A stretch of DNA of 64,000 bases from Nocardioides iriomotensis (lineage in GTDB: Bacteria > Actinomycetota > Actinomycetes > Propionibacteriales > Nocardioidaceae), in the NCBI RefSeq assembly GCF_004168035.1, contig NZ_SDPU01000028.1, forward strand, positions 186,001-250,000, written 5' to 3'. Every line of letters begins with the position of its first letter. Position 1 is the first letter of the stretch. The notes under the pieces were generated by a model. It had not been told where the DNA came from and searched no databases. It worked only from the letters and a program-made list of their open reading frames with translations. This document shows, piece after piece, positions 41,876 to 50,370 of the stretch. The translations under genes and the position numbers were made by a program.

Positions 41876-43467
41876 TGCAGCTCTCCAATCGTCTCCTCGA
41901 CCACGCGGACCAGGGCGCCGGAGACGACGTCCTGGTAGGCGTGCTCGATCTCGGGAGCGAGGTGCCGGTCGGGACCCGGCCCCTCGACGTTGCGGCGCAG
42001 CAGCGCCAGCGCGGCGCCCGTGGCGGGCGACGGGGTCAGCGGCGCGCGCATGTCGAGCGCGCGGGCGGCGGTGAGGTACTCGATCGCGACCACGCGGGCC
42101 AGGCCGTCGACCGACCGGCGCAGCTTGCGCGCGGCCGACCAGCCCATCGACACGTGGTCCTCCTGCATCGCGCTGCTCGGGATCGAGTCGACCGAGGCGG
42201 GCACCGCGAGGCGCTTCATCTCCGAGACGATCGCGGCCTGGGTGTACTGCGCGATCATGTGGCCCGAGTCGACGCCGGGGTCGTCGGCGAGGAACGGGTG
42301 CAGGCCGTGGTTGCGGGCCTTGTCGAGGAACCGGTCGGTGCGGCGCTCGCTGATCGAGGCGACGTCGGCCGCCGCGATCGCGAGGAAGTCGAGCACGTAG
42401 GCGACCGGCGCCCCGTGGAAGTTGCCGTTGCTCTCGACCCGGCCGTCGTCGAGCACCACCGGGTTGTCGACCGCGCTCGTCAGCTCGCGGCCGGCGACGG
42501 TCGCGGCGTGGTCGACCGTGTCGCGCGCGGCGCCGTGCACCTGGGGGGAGCAGCGCAGGGAGTACGCGTCCTGGACCCGGTTGCAGTCCGGCCCGCGGTG
42601 GCTGGCCACGACGCCGGAGTCGGCCAGGAGGAGGCGCAGGTTGGACGCGCTCGCGCCCTGGCCGGGGTGCGGCCGCAGCGCCTGGAGGTCCTCGGCGAAC
42701 ACCCGGTCGGTTGCGAGCTGGGCCTCGACCGACATCGCGGCGGTGACGTCGACGGCCTTGAGCAGGTTGCGCAGGTCGGCGATCGCCATGACGAGCATGC
42801 CGAGCATGCCGTCCGTGCCGTTGATCAGCGCGAGGCCCTCCTTGGCGGCCAGCTCGACCGGGGTCAGGCCGGCCTCGCTGAGCGCGACCGCCGCAGGGCG
42901 CTTCACACCGTCCTTGTCGTGGACGTCGCCCTCGCCCATCAGCGCGAGCGCGCAGTGCGAGAGCGGCGCGAGGTCGCCGGAGCAGCCGAGCGAGCCGTAC
43001 TCGTGCACGACCGGCGTGATCCCGTGGGTCAGCATCCCGGCGAGGGTCTGCGCGGTCCGGAGCCGGACGCCGGTGTGGCCGGTCGCCAGCGTCGAGAGGC
43101 GCAGCAGCATCAGCGCGCGCACCACCTCGCGCTCCACCTCGGGCCCGCTGCCCGCGGCGTGCGAGCGGACCAGCGACCGCTGCAGCTGGGCGCGCAGGTC
43201 GGTCGGGATGTGCCGGGTCGCCAGCGCGCCGAACCCGGTCGAGATGCCGTACGCCGGCGTCGCCGCCGCGGCCAGCGTCTCCACCGCGTCGCGCGCCCGC
43301 CCGATCGCAGCGACCGCGTCCTCGCCGAGCTCGACGGCCGCGCCTCCGCGGGCGACCGCGACGACGTCCTCGAACGACACGGGACCGGTGCCGACGACCA
43401 CGACCCGGGTGGTCGAGCCGTCCCGGGTGGTCGAGCCGTCCCGGGTGATTGAGCTTGTCGAAACCAT
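41872..43467 (-). CDS. hutH: Histidine ammonia-lyase
   Basis: A 531-residue enzyme converting histidine to urocanate and ammonia. The MIO cofactor triad is Cys162-Ser163-Gly164 ([15 protein letters not shown]); Ala is usual at the first position, but Cys is the form in actinobacterial HutH such as that of Streptomyces. Other segments: [63 protein letters not shown]. The first ~21 residues ([19 protein letters not shown]) come from an 18-bp tandem repeat and are not typical; a GTG at 43401 would remove them. It is first in the hutH-hutU operon. Confidence 0.95.
43404..43457. repeat. 18-bp tandem repeat encoding the HutH N-terminus
   Basis: CCCGGGTGGTCGAGCCGT occurs at 43404-43421 and 43422-43439, identical; a diverged third copy is at 43440-43457 (13/18). 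As 18 is a multiple of three, the hutH frame is kept and the protein reads TRDGST twice. The copy at 43450-43463 ends in a TTCGACAAGCTCA-type dispersed repeat. Confidence 0.75.
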
Positions 43468-43520
43468 GACCTCATCCCACCGCAGCCGCGGCCCCGGCAC
43501 CACGCCCGCCGTACGTCCGC

Positions 43521-43538
43521 TGTCTCGGATCCGAGACA
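43521..43538. promoter_or_regulatory. Perfect 18-bp palindrome between hutH and the GNAT-IclR operon
   Basis: TGTCTCGGATCCGAGACA is fully self-complementary and lies 53 bases from the hutH start and 16 from the GNAT start. The IclR regulator in this divergon is the obvious candidate ligand, giving control of hutHU and of itself. Confidence 0.65.
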
Positions 43539-43542
43539 AGGC

Positions 43543-43554
43543 TAGAGTGACGCC
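43543..43554 (+). promoter_or_regulatory. Leaderless-type -10 box for the GNAT gene
   Basis: TAGAGT (43543-43548) lies six bases before the GTG at 43555. The 18-bp palindrome ends five bases upstream of this box, so a bound regulator would touch the promoter. Confidence 0.5.
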
Positions 43555-44424
43555 GTGCAGCTGAGGTTCGCGACCGGAGGCGCCGCCGAGGGGTGGGCGC
43601 AGGTCCAGATGTCCGCCAGCCCGTTCCTGGTCAGCTCGGAGGAGGCGGTGCTCCACGACATGGCGCACCACCCCGCGACGCTGGCGCGCTACGTCGTCGT
43701 CGAGGACGGCCAGGTGCTCGGCCTGACGCGCGTGCGCGACAGCCGGCCGGGCGAGGTGCGCGCGATGATCCAGGTGCACGTCGACCACCGCGGTCGCGGC
43801 GTCGGCACGCTGCTGCTCGCCCAGGTCCTGCGCGTCGCCGGCGACCGCAGCGTCGCGGGCGTGGTGAACGGCGACGACCACTCGGTCGGGGTCAGCGACC
43901 ACTGGGGCTTCGTCCGCGAGCGGTCGCACCGCATCTCCGCGGTCGACCCGCGCGACGCGCCTCCCGCGCCGCCGACCCCCGACGACCTCACCGTCGTCCC
44001 CCTCACCGACGTCGACCCCGCGGGCGTCTGGGCCTGCCTGCAGGAGGTCGCGCTGGACGACCCGTCCGGACTCACCCGGCCGGTCCCCCTCGACGAGTTC
44101 CTGGCCACCGAGTGGGCCGACCCGCTGCACCGGCCCGACCTCGGCCGGGCGGCCGTCACGGCGGACGGCACGCCCGTCGCGTACGCCGAGATCACCGCCG
44201 CCCACGGCCGCGCCTGGAACGCCATGACCGGCACGCTGCCGTCGCACCGCGGCCGCGGCCTCGCCACCCTGGTCAAGGCGCACGCCCTCGCCGCCTGCGC
44301 CGCCGCCGGGATCACCAGCTGCGGCACCGGCAACGACGACGCCAACGCACCGATGCTGGCGGTCAACGACCGGCTCGGCTACCGGCCGTCGGCGGTCACC
44401 TGGAGCGCGCGGCGAGCGGGATGA
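43555..44424 (+). CDS. Double-domain GNAT N-acetyltransferase
   Basis: A 289-residue protein with two GNAT folds. The acetyl-CoA loop of the first is DHRGRGVGTLLLAQ (about residues 80-93); that of the second is SHRGRGLATLVKAHALA (about 228-244), followed by the usual NxxNAPMLAVNDRLGY-like segment. The acceptor is unknown. The GTG start has a leaderless-type promoter. The stop overlaps the IclR start (ATGA), so the two are coupled and share control from the palindrome upstream. Confidence 0.85.
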   Translation: MQLRFATGGAAEGWAQVQMSASPFLVSSEEAVLHDMAHHPATLARYVVVEDGQVLGLTRVRDSRPGEVRAMIQVHVDHRGRGVGTLLLAQVLRVAGDRSVAGVVNGDDHSVGVSDHWGFVRERSHRISAVDPRDAPPAPPTPDDLTVVPLTDVDPAGVWACLQEVALDDPSGLTRPVPLDEFLATEWADPLHRPDLGRAAVTADGTPVAYAEITAAHGRAWNAMTGTLPSHRGRGLATLVKAHALAACAAAGITSCGTGNDDANAPMLAVNDRLGYRPSAVTWSARRAG

Positions 44425-45182
44425 GCAACGTCCCCGCGGCGACCCGCGCGCTGCGGGTGCTGCGCTACCTCGCCAGCCAGCCCGACCCGGTCAGCCTCGA
44501 CCGGCTCGCGTCGGCGGTGGGGCTGCCCCGGTCCACGGCCTACCACCTGATGGCCGCGATGGAGGCCGAGGGCTTCGTCACCCACCTGCCCGACGAGCAC
44601 CGCTACGGCCTCGGCGTCGCGGCCTTCGAGGTCGGCAGCGGCTACAGCCGGCAGGCGCCGCTGCAGCGCATCGCCCGCCGCCCGCTCGCCGCACTCGTCG
44701 ACACGCTCGGCCAGAGCGCGCACCTCGCGGTGCTGCACGGCCGCGACGTGCTGTACGTCGTCGAGGAGCGCGCCCCCGGCCGCCCGCCGCTCGTCACCGA
44801 CGTCGGCGTCCGGCTGCCCGCGCACCTCACCGCCAGCGGGCGCGCGGTGCTCGCGGCGCTGCCGGCCAACCAGGTGCGCGCCCTCTACCCCGACCGGGCC
44901 GCGTTCGTCACCCGCCACGGCTCCGGGCCCGCGTCGCCCAGCGCGCTCCGGGCACTGCTCGCCGAGACCCGCCAGCGCGGCCACGCGGTCGAGGACGGCG
45001 AGGTGACGCCGGGGTTCGCCTCCGTCGCCGCGGCGGTGCTCGACCACAACGGGCACCCCGTCGCCGGGGTCGCGGTCACCTACCCCTCGGCCGAGCAGCC
45101 GGACTTGCCGTCGCTCGCCGGCCACGTCCGCCGTACCGCCGCGGGACTGAGCCGACGGCTCGGCGGCGCACCGGTGACGTAA
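44421..45182 (+). CDS. IclR-family transcriptional regulator (probable hut regulator)
   Basis: A 253-residue IclR protein. The N-terminal winged HTH (ATRALRVLRYLASQ, LPRSTAYHLMAAMEAEGFV) is followed by the effector domain (LTASGRAVLAALP, then the C-terminal ligand region with FASVAAAVLDHNGHPVAGVAVTYP). It is located next to hutH-hutU across an 18-bp palindrome, so control of histidine use is likely; the effector could be urocanate or histidine, which is inferred. Confidence 0.9.
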   Translation: MSNVPAATRALRVLRYLASQPDPVSLDRLASAVGLPRSTAYHLMAAMEAEGFVTHLPDEHRYGLGVAAFEVGSGYSRQAPLQRIARRPLAALVDTLGQSAHLAVLHGRDVLYVVEERAPGRPPLVTDVGVRLPAHLTASGRAVLAALPANQVRALYPDRAAFVTRHGSGPASPSALRALLAETRQRGHAVEDGEVTPGFASVAAAVLDHNGHPVAGVAVTYPSAEQPDLPSLAGHVRRTAAGLSRRLGGAPVT

Positions 45183-45211
45183 CCCCCCGGCGTGGAACTC
45201 GTTCTACCTGC

Positions 45212-47890
45212 ATGGTGACCCCTGCGCCCGACGACCGCGCCCCGCAACGCCGCCGCCTCGTCGCGGCCGCCGTGCTCGCCGCCGGCACGCTGGTGGGCAG
45301 CGCCGTCGTCGTGCCGACGTACGGGATCCCCTTCACCGGTGACGAGTCCGCCACCGAGGCCACGACCAACCGCTGGGCGGGTGACGGCTCCCTCGCCCAG
45401 CGGTACGACGCCGCGGTGCGCGAGACCCGCCGGGCCGACGCGCTCCGCGCCCACGCCGAGGCCGAGGCGAAGGCGCTCGCCGACGCCGGCCTCGACGACG
45501 GGCACGGGCACAGCCACACCGACGCGACCACCAAGAACGCCGTGTCGCGCAGCGCCGACGACGGACCCGCCACCGAGGACCCGACCACGCTCGGTCAACG
45601 GCTCGCCGGGATGCAGGCCGTCGCGCGGCAGCGCGCCGAGAGGGACCCCGAGCTCGTCCCGGTCGCCAAGCGGCCCGACCGGCAGCGCAGCCCCGAGGAC
45701 CGCTACGCGATGGCGGGCGGCTGCTACGCGCTGCGCAGCACCACGACCGGGCAGTGGGTCGCCCGTGCCGGGGCGGGCTACGCCGCGACCGCCGGTGCGA
45801 AGACGCAGGCGGAGCCGTTCCACTTCCAGGCGACCGACCTCGGGACGTACCTCCTGTTCGGGCGCGACAAGACCTTCGCCGCCCGCAAGCCCGGCGTGCC
45901 GCTGCTGCAGCCCACGTCGGTCGCCGCCGCCGCGCAGCCCAGTGCCGACGCCGACTGGACCGCACGAAGGGTCGGCACGACGTACTCCTTCGGCTTCCCG
46001 AGCGGCGACCGCCTGGCCGTCGACGACACCGGCGCGGTCGTGCTCGGCCCCGACGCGGAGCGCTTCGCCCTGCGCACCACGACGGGCTGCGCGCCGTGGG
46101 ACGAGATCACGACCAACGTCCAGGGTCGCCCGTTCCGCGGCGTCTCCGCCATCCAGGAGACCCGCGGCTACGTCGACGCGCACACCCACGGCATGGCCTT
46201 CGAGTTCCTCGGCGGACGCGCCCACTGCGGCAAGCCGTGGGACCCGTACGGCGTGCAGTACGCCCTCGTCGACTGCCCGGACCACAGCGCCACCGGCGGC
46301 TACGGCGCGCTGCTCGAGACCGCGCTGTCCGAGCGCGTCGGCCACGACCCGGTCGGCTGGCCGACGTTCAAGGACTGGCCGGCGCCTGACTCGCTCACCC
46401 ACGAGGGCACCTACTGGAAGTGGATGGAGCGCTCCTGGCGCGGCGGCCTGCGGGTGTTCGTGAACCTGCTCGTCGAGAACAACAAGCTCTGCGAGCTCTA
46501 CCCGCTGAAGAAGAACTCCTGCGACGACATGGACTCGATCCGCCTGCAGGCGCGGCAGATGCGTGCGTTCGAGCGCTACATCGACGCGCAGTACGGCGGC
46601 CCGGGCGAGGGCTGGTACCGCATCGTCACCAACCCGTTCCAGGCACGCCGCGTCGTCAACGAGGGCAAGCTCGCCGTCGTCATGGGGATCGAGACCTCCG
46701 TGCCGTTCACCTGCACGATGAAGGCCGACGTCCCCCAGTGCGACGCCGCCACCATCGACCGGCAGCTCGCCGAGGTGCACAGGATGGGGGTGCGCCAGAT
46801 GGAGCTGGTCAACAAGTTCGACAACGCCCTCTCCGGCGTCGCCGGCGACGAGGGCTCGACCGGGCTGCTGGTCAACAGCGCCAACTTCCTCGAGACCGGC
46901 TCCTACTGGGCGATGGAGCACTGCGCCGGCACCGACGGCAAGCACGACAAGGCCCAGTACGCCGCCCCGGCCGGCATCGACCCGGAGCAGCAGGACGCCC
47001 TGTTCGGCGCGATCGCCGAGGTCAGCGGCGTGCAGCCGGCCCCGCTCTACGGGCCGCCCGAGCACTGCAACCGGCGCGGCCTCACCGACCTGGGCAGGCA
47101 CCTGATCAACCGGCTCGCGCAGCGCGGCATGATCTTCGACCCCGACCACATGTCCGTCGCCGGCCGCGACGCCGCGCTCGACCTGCTCGAGCAGATCGAC
47201 TACCCCGGCGTCGTCTCCAGCCACTCGTGGTCGACGCCCGACGCCTACCCGCGCATCTACCGCCTCGGCGGCACGATCACGCCGTACGCCGGCGACTCCA
47301 CCGGCTTCGTCGAGAAGTGGAAGCGGCACCTGTCGTGGGCCGACCCGCGCTACTACTTCGGCTTCGGGTACGGCGCCGACATGAACGGCCTCGGCGCGCA
47401 GGGTGACCCGCGCGGCGCCGACGTGCCGAACCCGGTCACCTACCCCTTCACCGGCCTCGGCGGCGTGACGGTCGACAGGAACGTCAGCGGCCAGCGGGTC
47501 TACGACGTCAACGTCGACGGCGTCGCGCAGTACGGCCTCTACCCCGACTGGATCGAGGACCTCCGCAAGGTCGCCGACGCGCAGTCGCCGGGCGAGGGCG
47601 CGCAGATCGCCGACGACATGGCGCGCGGCACCGAGGCCTACCTGCAGATGTGGGAGCGGGCGGTCGGTGTCGGCAACGACGCCTGCCGGGACCCCGAGGT
47701 CGCCAAGCACGCCCGAGTGATCCGCAGGCTGCCGGTCGGCTCGCCGGTCCGCCGGGTGCTGCTCACCGCCGGACAGCCGCACGCCCGCCTCGACGACACC
47801 TTCACCTACTGCGCGACCACCAGGTCCGGTGCGACCACGAAGGTCTGGCTGTCCTTCGACGACCGCGGCCGGCTCACCCGGATCCACTAA
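45212..47890 (+). CDS. Large secreted amidohydrolase/membrane-dipeptidase-like protein
   Basis: An 892-residue protein. It begins with a basic stretch and one hydrophobic signal segment (about 15-33, LVAAAVLAAGTLVGSAVVV). An N-terminal acidic/His region (about 85-110, DDGHGHSHTD) and a beta-rich part (residues ~165-300) come first. The metal-dependent hydrolase part starts at YVDAHTHGMAFEFLGG (residue ~325), an amidohydrolase-type HxH. Later GMIFDPDHMSVAGRDAALDLL and GVVSSHSWSTPDAYPRI supply His ligands like those of peptidase M19. Streptomyces relatives are often labelled coagulation factor 5/8 type proteins. The substrate is unknown. It follows the IclR gene by 29 bases. Confidence 0.75.
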   Translation: MVTPAPDDRAPQRRRLVAAAVLAAGTLVGSAVVVPTYGIPFTGDESATEATTNRWAGDGSLAQRYDAAVRETRRADALRAHAEAEAKALADAGLDDGHGHSHTDATTKNAVSRSADDGPATEDPTTLGQRLAGMQAVARQRAERDPELVPVAKRPDRQRSPEDRYAMAGGCYALRSTTTGQWVARAGAGYAATAGAKTQAEPFHFQATDLGTYLLFGRDKTFAARKPGVPLLQPTSVAAAAQPSADADWTARRVGTTYSFGFPSGDRLAVDDTGAVVLGPDAERFALRTTTGCAPWDEITTNVQGRPFRGVSAIQETRGYVDAHTHGMAFEFLGGRAHCGKPWDPYGVQYALVDCPDHSATGGYGALLETALSERVGHDPVGWPTFKDWPAPDSLTHEGTYWKWMERSWRGGLRVFVNLLVENNKLCELYPLKKNSCDDMDSIRLQARQMRAFERYIDAQYGGPGEGWYRIVTNPFQARRVVNEGKLAVVMGIETSVPFTCTMKADVPQCDAATIDRQLAEVHRMGVRQMELVNKFDNALSGVAGDEGSTGLLVNSANFLETGSYWAMEHCAGTDGKHDKAQYAAPAGIDPEQQDALFGAIAEVSGVQPAPLYGPPEHCNRRGLTDLGRHLINRLAQRGMIFDPDHMSVAGRDAALDLLEQIDYPGVVSSHSWSTPDAYPRIYRLGGTITPYAGDSTGFVEKWKRHLSWADPRYYFGFGYGADMNGLGAQGDPRGADVPNPVTYPFTGLGGVTVDRNVSGQRVYDVNVDGVAQYGLYPDWIEDLRKVADAQSPGEGAQIADDMARGTEAYLQMWERAVGVGNDACRDPEVAKHARVIRRLPVGSPVRRVLLTAGQPHARLDDTFTYCATTRSGATTKVWLSFDDRGRLTRIH

Positions 47891-47985
47891 CGGAACTCGC
47901 CGTTCACGGCAACAGGTCCAGTCCGGTTCGCTGGTCCGGCTCCAGGACGGTGACACCGCGCCGCGGCCCGTGGCAGGTTCGACAG

Positions 47986-49311
47986 ATGCACGGGTCCCGT
48001 GCCCTGGTGGCTCGGATCGGATGGTGGGTGGCCTACTTCGCGGTCATCGGCGTCCCGCTCGCCCTCGCGTGGAGGTCGTTGGAGACGGCCCCCACCCTGG
48101 CCACCTGGTACTCCATCGTGACCGGGCTGCTCGCCTTCTCGATGCTGGTCGTCACGGTGGTGCTGATCGCGCGGCTGCCGTTCGTGGTCTCCGCCTTCGG
48201 GATCGAGACCGCGCTGCTGATGCACCGCCTCGCCGCCGTCACGCTGGCGGTGCTCGTCGTCGCCCACATCGCCCTGGTCCTCGGCAGCGACCCGCGGGGG
48301 TTGACGATCCTCGACCTCACCGACACCACCGCGGCGGCCCGGGCGGCGGTCGTCTCCACCCTGACGCTGACGGCCGCCGTGCTGCTCGCGCTGTGGCGCA
48401 AGCGCCGTCAGCCGCGCTACGAGGGATGGCGGTTGGTGCACGTGACCCTGGCCGCGATCACCTTCCTGGCCGCGTTCCTACACATCTGGTGGCTGAACCA
48501 CCTACGCGCGACCACCTCGATCGCGGTCCTCTTCGACGTGCTGGCCATCGTCGTGGTCCTCGTCGGACTTCGCCGCTGGGCCTGGCTGCCGCTGCGTGCG
48601 CGCCGCCGCCAGTACGTCGTCGAGGAGGTGGCTCCGGGTCCGAGCAGCTCGGTCACGTTGGTGCTGCGGGCGCACGGGCACCGCGGCGTGCCCTTCCACG
48701 CCGGCCAGTTCGCCTGGCTCAAGGTGAGTTCCTCGCCGTTCGCCTTCGAGGAGCACCCGTTCTCGATCGCCTCGACCGCGCACACCCCGCACCGCAAGGA
48801 GTTCACGATCAAGGCGCTGGGCGACTTCACCAGCGCGCTCGGCCAGCTGACCCCGGGGCGTCGCGTCTACCTGGACGGCCCCTACGGCGGGTTCACTATC
48901 GACGGCCTGGAGAAGTCACCGGGCTTCGTGTTCATCGCGGGCGGCGTCGGGCTCACCCCGATGCTGAGCATGCTCCGGACGCTGCGTGACCGTGGTGACC
49001 AGCGCCGCCACCATCTCGTCGTCGGCGCCCGCAGCCTCGACGACCTGATGCTGCGCGAGGAGATCGCCGGGCTCACGACCGGGCTCGACGTCCGGGTGAC
49101 CGAGGTGATCGAGTCCCCCGGCGAGAGCTGGGCCGGGGAGACCGGACGGATCGACGGCCGGCTGCTCGACCGGGTCCTGCCCCGCCACGCGCGCCACTAC
49201 GACTACTTCCTCTGCGGTCCGCCGGCCATGGTGGCCGCCGTCGGGCAGCAGCTGCGCGCGCTCCGCATCCCGGCGGGGCGCATCCACACCGAGCGGTTCG
49301 AGGTCGTCTGA
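47986..49311 (+). CDS. Ferric-reductase-like membrane flavoprotein (FAD/NAD(P)H)
   Basis: A 441-residue protein with a six-helix N-terminal half (residues ~8-205), carrying His residues in helices (LLMHRLAAVTLAVLVVAHI, VHVTLAAITFLAAFLHIWWL) as in haem-binding ferric reductase domains, and a cytosolic ferredoxin-reductase half: FAD site HPFSIAS, GPYGG, NAD site FVFIAGGVGLTPMLSM and the terminal CGPPAM. It probably moves electrons from NAD(P)H across the membrane to ferric iron or oxygen. The ATG at 47986 was chosen by helix prediction. Confidence 0.87.
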   Translation: MHGSRALVARIGWWVAYFAVIGVPLALAWRSLETAPTLATWYSIVTGLLAFSMLVVTVVLIARLPFVVSAFGIETALLMHRLAAVTLAVLVVAHIALVLGSDPRGLTILDLTDTTAAARAAVVSTLTLTAAVLLALWRKRRQPRYEGWRLVHVTLAAITFLAAFLHIWWLNHLRATTSIAVLFDVLAIVVVLVGLRRWAWLPLRARRRQYVVEEVAPGPSSSVTLVLRAHGHRGVPFHAGQFAWLKVSSSPFAFEEHPFSIASTAHTPHRKEFTIKALGDFTSALGQLTPGRRVYLDGPYGGFTIDGLEKSPGFVFIAGGVGLTPMLSMLRTLRDRGDQRRHHLVVGARSLDDLMLREEIAGLTTGLDVRVTEVIESPGESWAGETGRIDGRLLDRVLPRHARHYDYFLCGPPAMVAAVGQQLRALRIPAGRIHTERFEVV

Positions 49312-49336
49312 CACACGTGTCGCGATCCCACCCCGC

Positions 49337-49867
49337 TCACGCGGATCTCGTCGCCACCGCCCGGTACTCCTCCTCGGTGGCCGCGATCCTGGCGTCCTCG
49401 AGGTACCCGACCTCACCCGTGTCCAGCAGCTCCTCGAGCATGGCCAGGCAGAGGTGGTAGCCGGCGCCGGACTTGGTGAGGTACTCCTCGCCGGGTTCAC
49501 CGAACCACGTCGACAGCACCAGCCGGGTGCCACCGTCGTGGGGCTCCAGCTCCCAGCGCAGCCGGTCTCCCTCCCAGATCCACTCCAGCAGCGTCGGCTC
49601 CTCCCACGCGACCAGCTCGCCGTGCGTCACCGGCTCGTCGATCTGCCAGCGCTCCACCTGGCGCGGCCAGAACGGCAGCTCCAGCTCGGCCCCGGGCACC
49701 CGCTCGCCGCCCACGACCACCAGGTCGGTCGGGAACCAGTGCACGAGGTGCTCCCCTTCGGTCAGCGCGCGCCACACCTTCGCAGGCTGGTGCTTGAGGT
49801 GCCGCACGAACTGCACACCGCCGTCGGGCAGCAGTCGCCCCAGCCGGGCGTCCTCGGTCGTCGTCAT
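49337..49867 (-). CDS. SRPBCC (AHSA1-type) domain protein
   Basis: A 176-residue protein with the AHSA1/START-like fold that binds small hydrophobic ligands. Typical segments: VRHLKHQPAKVWRALTEGEHLVHWFPTDL, LLEWIWEGDRLRWELEPHDGGTRLVLSTWF. It overlaps the ArsR gene by one codon (ATGA), the common ArsR-SRPBCC pairing in actinobacteria. Ligand unknown. Confidence 0.88.
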   Translation of the reverse strand: MTTTEDARLGRLLPDGGVQFVRHLKHQPAKVWRALTEGEHLVHWFPTDLVVVGGERVPGAELELPFWPRQVERWQIDEPVTHGELVAWEEPTLLEWIWEGDRLRWELEPHDGGTRLVLSTWFGEPGEEYLTKSGAGYHLCLAMLEELLDTGEVGYLEDARIAATEEEYRAVATRSA

Positions 49868-50196
49868 CAGTCCTCACTGCCTTTCATGTCGTCCATGGCA
49901 TCCAGCCGGGCCTCGAGCGCGTCGAGCCGCTCGGCCCAGAACCTGCGGTACGGCGCCAGCCACACGTCGAGCTCGCGGAGCGGCTCCGGCCGCAGCGCGT
50001 ACACCCGCCGCCGACCCTCCGGCCGCGCCCGCACGAGGCCGGCCTCGGTCAGCGCCCGCAGGTGCTTCGACACGTTGGGCTGCGCGACGCCGAGCGCCGC
50101 CACCAGGTCGTTCACCGGCAGCTCGCCCTGCCGCAGCAGGTCGAGGATCCGGCGACGGGTGGTGTCCGCCAGGGCGTCGTACAGCGTGGTGCTCAT
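49867..50196 (-). CDS. ArsR-family transcriptional regulator
   Basis: A 109-residue winged-helix repressor: LADTTRRRILDLLRQGELPVNDLVAALGVAQPNVSKHLRALTEAGLVRARPEGRRRVYALRP split over residues ~9-70. It has no cysteine metal site, so it belongs with the SRPBCC-linked members rather than metal sensors. A perfect inverted repeat lies just before the start, suggesting autoregulation with the co-translated SRPBCC gene. Confidence 0.92.
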   Translation of the reverse strand: MSTTLYDALADTTRRRILDLLRQGELPVNDLVAALGVAQPNVSKHLRALTEAGLVRARPEGRRRVYALRPEPLRELDVWLAPYRRFWAERLDALEARLDAMDDMKGSED

Positions 50197-50206
50197 CGTC
50201 CTGAAA

Positions 50207-50226
50207 ATATGCCTCGGTCGGCATAT
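50207..50226. promoter_or_regulatory. ArsR operator
   Basis: ATATGCC-TCGGTC-GGCATAT is a perfect 7-6-7 inverted repeat 10 bases upstream of the ArsR start. Confidence 0.7.
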
Positions 50227-50370
50227 GTTGGTCAACCCGAGCCACGAGGTTTGCCGAAAGTTACTCGTTGGTAGGCTGCGGGCGCACCGTGTGACTTTCA
50301 CCGCTGACGCGGCCGTCCGCGCGGCACTAGGCTCAGCCGACGCGCGAGCCGTCGCCGCAGAGGAGACTTG

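Noticed and set aside
42110-43467. Cys-Ser-Gly in place of Ala-Ser-Gly in HutH as a mutation that would kill the enzyme
   Set aside because: Actinobacterial HutH proteins, including the Streptomyces enzyme as I recall it, carry Cys at this position, and all other active-site segments are intact.
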